From an uncultured Chlorobiaceae bacterium (GTDB lineage Bacteria > Bacteroidota > Chlorobiia > Chlorobiales > Chlorobiaceae), in NCBI GenBank assembly GCA_903836465.1, contig CAILRB010000023.1, forward strand, positions 1 through 64,000: a stretch of DNA of 64,000 nt. Reading direction: 5' to 3'. Each line of letters opens with the position of its first letter. Position 1 is the first letter of the stretch. A program made the position numbers and the translations under genes. The notes under the pieces were generated by a model. That model was not told the origin of the DNA and ran no database searches. It saw only the letters and a program-made list of their open reading frames with translations. Positions 8,781-17,714 of this stretch are shown in pieces.

Positions 8781-9632
8781 GTGATTATGGACATCAAGAA
8801 GGTTATGGGTTCTCAACGCATAAAACGACTCGCTGAAAGCGTTTTTGGTAGAAACAATATTAGCGTCCAGGCAGTGATTTATGCTGCATTGCTTTTGCTG
8901 GCCATTGCTTGGTTACCAGTTGGTATAGCTGATTTTATAGATGACCATTGGTTATGGTTTAGCTGGTTGCCCTGTTCTTACAAGCTGATTGTATCTTTAG
9001 CAATCTTTGTAATTTTTGCTTGGCAACTGAGCCGTTTAGGCGGTGATGATAATAAAGTCCAGGTGCAGAAAACATCGCCAAAAAAGGTACGGGCACTTGG
9101 CGTATTTCTCAGTACTTTGGGCCCAACAAATGAGATTGTAGAAGAGAAAATTCTTGAAATTCAAAATTCTTTAGCTGTCTTGCCTGATACATCAGCGATT
9201 CTGTCAGTGTTGACTGGCAAGAACTGGGAAATGCCTCTCAAAGCAATTGAGTATCATCAGGGACAGCTTGAAGCGCTTTACGTTTTTACATCGAAAGGCA
9301 ATCCGGGCTCATCCGAAACAATGGCACTTTTTGAAACAATTGTTAATGCTCTTTATCCGGACTTGAAGATCAGGGAGGTTGATGTGCATGGAATAGAATT
9401 TGAAGATGTTGAAGCGGTGTTTAACCAAGTTGAATCATTTTACGACATGGCCAAAAAAGACGGATTTCCGGAGCAGGAGATTCTTGTAGATGTTACTGGC
9501 GGACAAAAGCCTAACAGCATTGCTGCTTCAATAGCGACACTCATAACGGGCAGAAAGTTTCAGTATATCAGTACTGTCACAAAAGAAGTTCACGCATACG
9601 ATGTATGGTATATTGATCAAGTAAAAAGTTAG
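8781..9632 (+). CDS. Predicted membrane-anchored CARF-domain protein (two N-terminal TM helices + CARF-like domain)
   Basis: Hydrophobic segments VQAVIYAALLLLAIAWLPVGIADFI and YKLIVSLAIFVIFAWQL, then a Rossmann-like domain with ILVDVTGGQKPNSIAASIA (CARF-type D-x-TGGxK motif). Confidence 0.75.
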   Translation: MIMDIKKVMGSQRIKRLAESVFGRNNISVQAVIYAALLLLAIAWLPVGIADFIDDHWLWFSWLPCSYKLIVSLAIFVIFAWQLSRLGGDDNKVQVQKTSPKKVRALGVFLSTLGPTNEIVEEKILEIQNSLAVLPDTSAILSVLTGKNWEMPLKAIEYHQGQLEALYVFTSKGNPGSSETMALFETIVNALYPDLKIREVDVHGIEFEDVEAVFNQVESFYDMAKKDGFPEQEILVDVTGGQKPNSIAASIATLITGRKFQYISTVTKEVHAYDVWYIDQVKS

Positions 9633-9719
9633 TGCCTTGTCCTTGAAGAGAATACGTTTATTAGCTGATAAAAGCGTAATTACGAAAGATATTATTTCTT
9701 AAATATTATTAATAATTGA

Positions 9720-9962
9720 ATGACTTACCTCACCATATATTTTTACGATGTGCACAAAACTATAGCTGTACTTGCAAGAAAGGTTGCAAGTTTGTGCGCA
9801 ATTTTTAAGATACCCAAGCTTCCTCGTTATGGAGAACTTGAAAAAAAGAGATCCCGTCAAGAGGTGGTGCGGCAAATATCAAAGAGCAATCTCTCTTTAC
9901 AGCTCGGTTACTATGTGACGGTTGAGGATATTGAGCGGATGAAAAAAGAGCTGATCGTGTAA
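9720..9962 (+). CDS. Small hypothetical protein, possibly a gene remnant
   Basis: 80-aa ORF, no family recognised. Confidence 0.3.
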   Translation: MTYLTIYFYDVHKTIAVLARKVASLCAIFKIPKLPRYGELEKKRSRQEVVRQISKSNLSLQLGYYVTVEDIERMKKELIV

Positions 9963-10567
9963 GGTATTTTCTACTGTTGACTGAGTTATTGCAACAAGCC
10001 GTTGTCAAAGGCATTCTATGGAACATATCAAAATGAGAGAGCTGAACAAACATTAATTTCCTTGAGTACCCGAACACAAAGCGTTTTTGTGAGGATATCA
10101 AACGTTTGCAAGCTTCAGATACAAAGGAACCGGAACGTGATAAGCTGGTTATCCCCTTCATTCCAAAAGCAATAGAGCAGGTAAATTCTTCAGTTATAAA
10201 AATCAATGATTTTAGCCACTCTTGAAAAATCACTTGTATATAACTGAGAAGATACTTACACTATCTAAGTTACCATGCTTGTTGTTATGCACTCTTATGT
10301 TAATGCCACGTTTGTAGTTACGTCCGTTCAGACTAATTTGTTTTGGATTGAGAGTATATTCTCAATTTTCTTCAGTTTTTGTTATTTGGCCTTATAGTTT
10401 TTCGAGAGTTACTGAGCCTTACATCTTCCGGGTAGTGGGTCTTTCAATTATCGGTTTAGTGGTTTCTTGTAAACCGATTCTTGCCGAAGGTATTATCGAA
10501 AAGCACTGTTTTATGTGGCTTGAAAAGAATCTGTTAGAGAACGTACTAACGAAAGGAGTGTGCTGTT

Positions 10568-11746
10568 ATGAGTGTGCAACAAAGAAATTGCAAACAACTT
10601 CTTCTTCTCGTCGGTTCCAACCCCCTGCCTAACTTTTTGGCCGCTCTCATTTTGAAGCCCGAATCTATCTGTCTTTTCTACAGCCCTGAGACCGAAAGAG
10701 TAAAGAATTATCTTCTTGAAATCCTGAAAGCTAGGGTTGGGAAGGAGGGCTTGAGTGAAAAGTGTATTGCGAATGCGACAGACCCGTCAGTAGTTAGACA
10801 AGCCTTTAAATCGATTTCCAGAGATTCACATCTTCATTACACTGGCGGAACCAAGATCATGGCGGCTCATGCCCGAATGGCTTTTCGTGATGCTGGTGGG
10901 AAAGATGAACAAGCCTCTTACCTGGATGAGCGAAATGCAGTTTTGCGCTTCGACGATAACTATGAAATTCTTGTATCAAAGCAGCTCCTCGAATTGACTA
11001 TAGACGAGATTCTTGGGCTGCATGGGATCAAGAGACAACCTATTTTCATGGTGCAACACTCTCCTTCTGCCAATCAGGCACTTCCGTCGGATGTGGATGT
11101 GAAAAAGATGGTCGAGGCTGTTCTTGATAATCCATGTATAGCTAATCAGCTTTATAATATCACTCGTGATGAGGGGAAAAACCGTTCTTTTTCTGATGCC
11201 AAGAGTTGCCCAGTACTGATCGATAATTTTGTGTCAGGTTTGACTATTAAGCAACTTCCAGAAAATGGCTGGTCAAGAAATACTTTTGATAAGTGGTGTG
11301 AATTTCTGGAAAGTGGATGGCTTGAGAGATGGTGTGGTGGTCTTGTGCAGGATATTGCAGCTGAATCGGTGGTTTGTATCAATGTTAACTGTGTGCGGAA
11401 AGATGGTCGGCAATTTGAAATTGATGTGGCGCTTGTCTGCGGACATAGGCTTTATGTAATCTCATGTACTACTGATACCAAGATTAAACTTTGTAAATCA
11501 AAGTTGTTTGAAGTTGCCATGCGCGCACGCCAGTTGGGTGGTGATTTGGCTCGTTGCGCCCTTGTCTGTCTGCTCCACGGCAGCGATGAAAAAGGGTCTT
11601 TTGTCGATCAACTTCGAAGTGATGTAGCCGATATCTGGGATGCACAGAATACACCTCAAGTCTTTGGCCTTGACGATCTCAAGGAGTGGGCTGGTATCCA
11701 GGGGGAGCCGAATGTGGGCACCCTTCAACAATGGATTGAATCATAG
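10568..11746 (+). CDS. CARF-domain protein with DUF1887/Card1-Can2-like C-terminal PD-(D/E)xK-type domain
   Basis: N-terminal LHYTGGTKIMAAHARMAF (CARF motif); C-terminal FEIDVALVCGHRLYVISCTTDTKIKLCKSKLFEVAMRARQLGGDLARCALVCLL; RBS AAAGGAG upstream. Confidence 0.75.
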   Translation: MSVQQRNCKQLLLLVGSNPLPNFLAALILKPESICLFYSPETERVKNYLLEILKARVGKEGLSEKCIANATDPSVVRQAFKSISRDSHLHYTGGTKIMAAHARMAFRDAGGKDEQASYLDERNAVLRFDDNYEILVSKQLLELTIDEILGLHGIKRQPIFMVQHSPSANQALPSDVDVKKMVEAVLDNPCIANQLYNITRDEGKNRSFSDAKSCPVLIDNFVSGLTIKQLPENGWSRNTFDKWCEFLESGWLERWCGGLVQDIAAESVVCINVNCVRKDGRQFEIDVALVCGHRLYVISCTTDTKIKLCKSKLFEVAMRARQLGGDLARCALVCLLHGSDEKGSFVDQLRSDVADIWDAQNTPQVFGLDDLKEWAGIQGEPNVGTLQQWIES

Positions 11747-11758
11747 GAGGAACTTCTT

Positions 11759-13327
11759 ATGCCTGTTTTGACAGGGATTGACGTGTTAGGGGTGCAGCGG
11801 TTTGTCTTTGCTTCGAACCGGTTGAAGGATGTGGTGACGGGTTCGTTTCTTGTGCATTGGTGCACCGTGCCTGACGGACCACTGTCCTGTTCAGGCTCTA
11901 CGGGAAGCATCTTGTTTGCCGGTGGTGGGAACGCCATAGTCGAGTTTAATACCAATGAGGAAGCAAAAGTCTTTGCTGCCCTCTATACCCGCCTTCTTTA
12001 CGATGAAGTACCGGGGCTTGAAGTCGTTTTGGTGCACGAGATATTCGAACACGGAAATCTGGCTGTAGCACTCCAGAATCTTCAGATCAAACTTGCTCGT
12101 GCGAAAACGCAGCGTTTTCCATCAGTACCACTATCAGGTCTTTCAGTAACAGCTACCTGTATGGAAACAGGCCAGCCAGCCACACGATTTGATCGAGATG
12201 AAAAGAGCGTCAAAATTTCGCACAATATCGTTAGCCGTCGAGAAAAAAAGGGCAAAGCCATCGAATATTGGGAAAAATATTTGGAGGATAAGACGTGTTA
12301 TGATTTTCCGCTGGAACTGGATAATCTCGGCCGTGACAAGGGCGATACCAGTCTGATAGGAGTCGTTCATGTTGACGGAAACGGGGTTGGTAAAAAAATC
12401 ACGGCTTGGCTCTCAGCACAGTCTGATGATGAGACGGTGCGGCGAGAATACAGAGAGTGGTCTCAGGCCATTGATCGACTTGGGCAGGAAGCATTGTTCG
12501 CTGTTGTAGATCGTATTTTTCAGAGGGTGGAGAGAAGCGATGATGGGAACCCGCCAAAGGTAACCGGAATACCGAAGGGGTTGTGTTTTGACTTGAAGGC
12601 TGAAACAGGCAGTAAATGGATGCTTCCAATACGACCTATATTGCTCGGAGGAGACGACCTGACATTCGTTTGCGACGGTCGCATCGCTTTGGATTTGGCA
12701 GAAACAGCACTTAGCGTATTTGAACATAGCAATATCCCACATCTCGGAAATATATCCGCAAGTGCAGGTATAGCTATCGTTCGCGTTCATGCGCCCTTTG
12801 CAAGGGCTTACGAATTGGCTGAAAAACTGTGCCGGTCCGCAAAGGACAAACTGAAAAAAGAAGATGATCAAGGTTGTGCACTGGATTGGCACATCGGCAT
12901 TGCGCGACCGGGAGAGTCGGTAACAACTATTCGGAATAAGCAATATCTGGCAAATGGTTATCAACTAACTTGCAGACCTTATCTTCTTGGCTCAGAACAA
13001 GATGATAACAAGGTAACTTGGCGTTGGCTGTCCCGAACCCTTTTGGATGGCAAAGTGTTCGGCTTAAGAGGCGAAAGCTGGTCTGAACGGCGAAACAAGG
13101 TCAAGGATTTTGCCGAATTGGTGCGTGAAGGGCCGGATGTTGTTCTGTCAGCCCTTGACGCATGGCGTGTGGTGGAAAACAAGCTTCAACTGCCACAACC
13201 TATTGGAAACAGTGGTTTTATCGCGACTCGAACACCTTTACTGGATGCAGCCGAGATCGTTGATTTGCACCTTGTACTGGAACATATTGATCATCAGCAA
13301 GCAAAGGAATCGGAGGTTAAGCAATGA
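11759..13327 (+). CDS. cas10: Cas10-like protein without an HD domain, with GGDD cyclase motif
   Basis: Palm motifs GVVHVDGNGVGKKI and PILLGGDDLTFVCDG; 522 aa, N-terminus starts directly at the first palm (LTGIDVLGVQRFVF); co-operonic with RAMPs. Confidence 0.9.
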   Translation: MPVLTGIDVLGVQRFVFASNRLKDVVTGSFLVHWCTVPDGPLSCSGSTGSILFAGGGNAIVEFNTNEEAKVFAALYTRLLYDEVPGLEVVLVHEIFEHGNLAVALQNLQIKLARAKTQRFPSVPLSGLSVTATCMETGQPATRFDRDEKSVKISHNIVSRREKKGKAIEYWEKYLEDKTCYDFPLELDNLGRDKGDTSLIGVVHVDGNGVGKKITAWLSAQSDDETVRREYREWSQAIDRLGQEALFAVVDRIFQRVERSDDGNPPKVTGIPKGLCFDLKAETGSKWMLPIRPILLGGDDLTFVCDGRIALDLAETALSVFEHSNIPHLGNISASAGIAIVRVHAPFARAYELAEKLCRSAKDKLKKEDDQGCALDWHIGIARPGESVTTIRNKQYLANGYQLTCRPYLLGSEQDDNKVTWRWLSRTLLDGKVFGLRGESWSERRNKVKDFAELVREGPDVVLSALDAWRVVENKLQLPQPIGNSGFIATRTPLLDAAEIVDLHLVLEHIDHQQAKESEVKQ

Positions 13328-13959
13328 ATCAGAGCCAGTTTATTCAGATTGAGCTTCTTTCCGATGCAGCTTTCAGCCGAGGCGAAGGCACTGCTGGTGT
13401 CGTGGATATTGAGGTAGAGCACGACGAATTGGGGTTACCGTTTCTGGGAGGTAAAACGCTTCGTGGATTGCTTCACGATACATGGCTTTCCATGCAATAC
13501 TGCTTTCCGGAATTGAATTTATTGGCGGATCGAATCTTCGGATCTGATGCTGATTTCGATGAGAACTCTATCTTGCGGATCGGAGATGCTGTAGTGGATA
13601 GTGAAACTCGCAATTGGATTGAGGCGGCTGTATCTCGGCAAAGCCATCCTATATGCCCAAAAATGGTATTGGAGGCACTTACTGATATCCGTCAACAGAC
13701 TTCAGAAGAGAGAAGTACAGGAGCACCAGCCGAAACTACTTTACGGTCGATTCGTGTGATAATTCGAGGTTTGAAGTTGCAGTCACCTCTCTATTGGCTG
13801 GCTGAGCCAACTGATGAAGAACTCCGTTGCTTGTCATTGGCACTTCTGGCTACCCGGTATGCAGGGCTTGGTCGTAATCGTGGCCGGGGGCATATCAGCT
13901 TGACTCTCAATGGAAATAGAGCAAAAACAATTCAGTTGGTCAACGGAGTTGAAATATGA
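13324..13959 (+). CDS. RAMP-superfamily CRISPR protein (small, Cas7-like)
   Basis: FSRGEGTAGVVDIEVEHDELGLPFLGGKTLRGLLHDTW and glycine-rich AGLGRNRGRGHISL; ATGA overlap with cas10. Confidence 0.85.
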   Translation: MNQSQFIQIELLSDAAFSRGEGTAGVVDIEVEHDELGLPFLGGKTLRGLLHDTWLSMQYCFPELNLLADRIFGSDADFDENSILRIGDAVVDSETRNWIEAAVSRQSHPICPKMVLEALTDIRQQTSEERSTGAPAETTLRSIRVIIRGLKLQSPLYWLAEPTDEELRCLSLALLATRYAGLGRNRGRGHISLTLNGNRAKTIQLVNGVEI

Positions 13960-15659
13960 ATCGATACTGCTACCTGCCCTATACCCTCAGGCTGAATTCT
14001 CCTGTTATCATCACAGCTCCCGGAGGTGATCCGAACAGCTCCTCAACTCTCTCGTACATCCCCGGAACGGCTATGCGGGGGGCTGTAGCAAAAGCATTAG
14101 GTGATCCGGGTGTTGACAGCTTAAGACAACATGAATTCCATGAGCTTGTCCTTGGCGGAATAGTTCGTTATTTGAATGCCTATCCACTTGTTGACAAGCG
14201 GCGAGCATTGCCAACCCCTGTCAGCTTCAGGCTGCGTAAGGATAGGCCAGAAAATACACGAGATATAATAGACCTTTCTGCTGATGGTTGGCCGAAGGAA
14301 GAATTAATTTCTATTGGCGAGGAGTTTCTCACCGTAGGAGCTGCTCGTCCTGCATTGTTCCATCCGAAAATCAGTTCCCGTATTCACCATCAACGCGACC
14401 GTGAGAAAGGACGAGCTTGGAAAAGCAAGAATGGTACGCTTGAAAAAGCACTTGAGGAGGCCACTGAGATCAGTGAGAAAGGGCAAGAATGGAAAAATAA
14501 AAATGACAATACCCATGGTGCTATTTTCACCTTTGAATCTCTGGATTCCAATCAAACGTTTGAAGGATTGATCCAGTTGTGCTCTGGGCAAGCAGAAAAA
14601 TGGGATCAAATCGAGAGTCGTATCAAGGTGTTGCTGGGAGGGTCATTACTTGTGGGGAGATCCCGGCGGGCGGGCTATGGCGGGATGGCAACCATTGAAT
14701 GGGGGGCCAGACAAAGCCATGAGACAGGAGGAGGCGGAACAGATGGTTTACGACCGTTGAACTGGAATATCGAACCAGGTAAGCAATTTCGCTTACTTCT
14801 TTCTTCTCCCTGTATTGCGAGAAATCAAACGACGGGTCAGCCAGATCCTGCCGCATTGGTGGAAATAATCACGAGCCGGTTCAGTAATCGGGCGGAAGTG
14901 ATACGAAAAGTATGGACCTTCGAAGCTGTCGGAGGATTTAACCGAAAATGGCGATTGGAATTACCACAAACTTTGGCTGTTTCTGCCGGGTCGGTGTTTG
15001 TGCTCAAAGCAAATCAAGCAATTACTCTCAACGAACTGCACGAGATTGAGCATGAGGGTTTTGGAGAGCGAAAAGGTGAGGGGTATGGGCGTCTGCTGTT
15101 TCTTGATAAACCTTCAAATATCTCTCTGAATATATTTACTGAACCACCATCCAAGACAGCAGTTATCGGTCAACCCTCTGAGATTGTCACCAAAATTGAA
15201 TCAAGAATAGTTCAGGCTCAACTTGCAAGAAGGATAGAGGAGAAGGCCGCTGAATTAGCCGGGTCTGCCAAAAAACCGCTGCCGACAAACAGCCTGATCG
15301 GACGGTTGAGAACACCGTTTCGCAGCGCAACTCATGAAGCTATCAGTACCATGAAGTTGTGGCTGTCTAACAACGAAGCTCATCAATTGAAGCGGTCAGC
15401 CATGGATCAGTTGGAGGGCTGCAAAATCAATGACGGAAAAGATATGCGTTCATGGATACTGGCGGCGATGAACAGAGATGTGATACTCAAATGGCTTGAT
15501 TTAGACGTTCTGGCTCAACGATTTTACGTGGTTTCCAAAGAATCAGTAAATAGTGGGGTAGAAAAAAAATTCGAAGAGCTTTCTGTCAGATTGATCGATG
15601 CCGTACTGGCCAACCTCACCATCCGGAACAAATTGCAGGAGGAAAATCATGCTCAATAA
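13956..15659 (+). CDS. csx10: Csx10-like RAMP protein (type III-D)
   Basis: LPYTLRLNSPVIITAPGGDPNSSSTLSYIPGTAMRGAVAKAL, LLVGRSRRAGYGGM, GFGERKGEGYGRLLFL. Confidence 0.8.
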   Translation: MNRYCYLPYTLRLNSPVIITAPGGDPNSSSTLSYIPGTAMRGAVAKALGDPGVDSLRQHEFHELVLGGIVRYLNAYPLVDKRRALPTPVSFRLRKDRPENTRDIIDLSADGWPKEELISIGEEFLTVGAARPALFHPKISSRIHHQRDREKGRAWKSKNGTLEKALEEATEISEKGQEWKNKNDNTHGAIFTFESLDSNQTFEGLIQLCSGQAEKWDQIESRIKVLLGGSLLVGRSRRAGYGGMATIEWGARQSHETGGGGTDGLRPLNWNIEPGKQFRLLLSSPCIARNQTTGQPDPAALVEIITSRFSNRAEVIRKVWTFEAVGGFNRKWRLELPQTLAVSAGSVFVLKANQAITLNELHEIEHEGFGERKGEGYGRLLFLDKPSNISLNIFTEPPSKTAVIGQPSEIVTKIESRIVQAQLARRIEEKAAELAGSAKKPLPTNSLIGRLRTPFRSATHEAISTMKLWLSNNEAHQLKRSAMDQLEGCKINDGKDMRSWILAAMNRDVILKWLDLDVLAQRFYVVSKESVNSGVEKKFEELSVRLIDAVLANLTIRNKLQEENHAQ

Positions 15660-17118
15660 CCTGGCAAGCTCCAGAAATGCTGGCGGCATACGGCCCATGG
15701 TTGCCCGCTGGGTCGTTACCGGAGAGATGAGGCTGGAAACGGCAGCTCACTTTGGTGGCGAAGGCGAGAGCTTGGCTGACATGACGCTTTTGCGTGATTC
15801 TTTGGATGGTATAACACCACTTTTTCCCGGTACTTCGCTGGCAGGTGCTCTACGCAGTCATTTAGCCGATGTGCTGGGCGGATATTTTTCTAATGAGGAT
15901 AAAGCTGTGGCCACGTTATTCGGGATGTCCCGGAAAAATGATGCTGATGGTGCACAAAGCCCATTGATCGTCTTTGATTCTTCAGGTGAGTTGCCAGATG
16001 GTCTGAAAGTGGAAATCCGTGATGGTGTTGCCATAAATTCCGCTACCGGGACGGCAGATCCTCACAAGAAGTTCGATATTGAGGTACTTCCGACAGGGAC
16101 AATTTTTCCTGTCAGAGTGGAACTTGTTGTTGAAAAGAGTGAGGAGGAGCCTAAACTTGTTACCCTTCTGGTTAAAGCTCTCGACGGACTGACCAGCGGG
16201 GAGATTTCACTCGGCATGAGGCGTTCCCGAGGGCTTGGAGCTGTTGGTGCCCGAAACTGGAAAACCAGGAGGTTTGAGTTGAACACCAGTGATGGCTGGA
16301 TAAACTGGCTGACATCGGATCATGTAAATCCCTTAGCCCATGAGACTCCGTTCAATTCAGCCCGTGAAGCCATTGAATCAGCATGTCCGGCATTGCGTTT
16401 GGAAAAGACTCCTGACGACAAGAGGTCTCGATTGGTTATTGATGTTGATTTACAACTTGACGGAGATTTGCTGGTTAGAAGCCCAGGATGCGATCCTACG
16501 GCACCGGATGCTGTCCATCTGCACAGTGCAGGAAAGCCCGTCCTGCCTGGAACGAGTTTGGCTGGCGCACTGAGGGCCCAAGCACTGAGAATTGCACGTT
16601 GTGTCCGTAGTTCTCAGAAAGACGGTGATGAATGGATCAACCGGCTTTTCGGCCCGCATATCGAAAACAAGCAGAATTCAAGCTCACCTCGACCAAGTGC
16701 ATCCAAACTGCGTGTTTCGGAAAACATCATCGGTGATAGCAAACCTCGCCGACAGACACGTATAGCCATTGACCGTTTTACAGGAGGCGTTGTATCGGGA
16801 GCACTTTTCGATGAGGAGGTTCAAGCTGGAGGTAAAATCAACGTGCGACTTGAACTGCGCCAACCGACCGAAGCTGAAACCGGCCTGATTCTCCTATTAC
16901 TCAAAGACCTTCTTTCTGGAGAGATTCCCGTTGGTGGATCGGCTTCGGTAGGCCGGGGCGTTTTCAAGGGGACGGCTAAATTGTTGCTGGAGAATGGAAA
17001 ACAATACGATATCAGCCCTGATTTGCAGGTAAAAAAAGAGGTTATGTATGACTTCAATGCTTTTATCACAAAATTTCGTGATGCAGCACAGTTAAAAGCC
17101 GGGGAGGTGATCTCATGA
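15649..17118 (+). CDS. Double RAMP (Cas7-Cas7-like) fusion protein
   Basis: Two internally similar RAMP units: PLFPGTSLAGALRSHLADVL ... SLGMRRSRGLGAVG and PVLPGTSLAGALRAQALRIA ... IPVGGSASVGRGVFKG. Start ATG 15649 preceded by AGGAGG (ORF track extends to 15598). Confidence 0.88.
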   Translation: MLNNLASSRNAGGIRPMVARWVVTGEMRLETAAHFGGEGESLADMTLLRDSLDGITPLFPGTSLAGALRSHLADVLGGYFSNEDKAVATLFGMSRKNDADGAQSPLIVFDSSGELPDGLKVEIRDGVAINSATGTADPHKKFDIEVLPTGTIFPVRVELVVEKSEEEPKLVTLLVKALDGLTSGEISLGMRRSRGLGAVGARNWKTRRFELNTSDGWINWLTSDHVNPLAHETPFNSAREAIESACPALRLEKTPDDKRSRLVIDVDLQLDGDLLVRSPGCDPTAPDAVHLHSAGKPVLPGTSLAGALRAQALRIARCVRSSQKDGDEWINRLFGPHIENKQNSSSPRPSASKLRVSENIIGDSKPRRQTRIAIDRFTGGVVSGALFDEEVQAGGKINVRLELRQPTEAETGLILLLLKDLLSGEIPVGGSASVGRGVFKGTAKLLLENGKQYDISPDLQVKKEVMYDFNAFITKFRDAAQLKAGEVIS

Positions 17119-17711
17119 AAGAGCCTAAAGGATGCACAATCGAACGGCTCGATAATGATGCTTGCAAAGCTGTTCTGAATTGGGTAAGGAAGGAGGGAGA
17201 ATCTTGTCAAGAAGGCACTTTTCCTTGGTTGTTGGCACATTGCCACGATGGCGTGACCTGGGGGCGATTCGATATCGTAACCAAGGATTGGCTTCTCTCT
17301 TCAAAGCCCTTTCCAACCCTTTGCCCGCAAGTGTCAGAATCCAATCTTCTTGAAATCCGACTGTTCGGTTCGGAACGGGAAATCCTTATCTGGCAAACTG
17401 AGACTGGATTTTCTGGCAGATGCCTGATTGATAAAAAAGAACAGGACAACAACGATCCCTGCCGTCCTGATAATGAAACCCGAATTTTGCTGGGGGATCG
17501 GGTTCTGGAGACTTCAAAAGGGGGTTTTACCTGCGTTGGCACTGCCAGAGGTCTCAAGCAGGCTGTACCGTTAGAATGTACGGATAATGATTTTGCAGAA
17601 GGCCGTTGGCCGCTTCGGGTAACGATGCGGCATTATTTTGAGCAAGATGATGAAACTGGTGCAGTCCGTGTGGCTGCAAGCCGCCTTGTAACTATTTTCA
17701 AGGAGAATTGA
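17115..17711 (+). CDS. csx19: Csx19/TIGR03984-like type III-D CRISPR protein
   Basis: FPWLLAHCHDGVTWGRFD...KPFPTLCPQVSESNLLEIRLFGSEREILIWQTETGFSGR...GFTCVGTARGLKQAVPLEC; position in the III-D operon. Confidence 0.7.
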   Translation: MKEPKGCTIERLDNDACKAVLNWVRKEGESCQEGTFPWLLAHCHDGVTWGRFDIVTKDWLLSSKPFPTLCPQVSESNLLEIRLFGSEREILIWQTETGFSGRCLIDKKEQDNNDPCRPDNETRILLGDRVLETSKGGFTCVGTARGLKQAVPLECTDNDFAEGRWPLRVTMRHYFEQDDETGAVRVAASRLVTIFKEN

Positions 17712-17714
17712 CAG

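Noticed and set aside
10348-10632. 94-aa + ORF overlapping the start of the CARF nuclease gene
   Set aside because: Different frame from the confident CDS, no RBS or family; likely chance.
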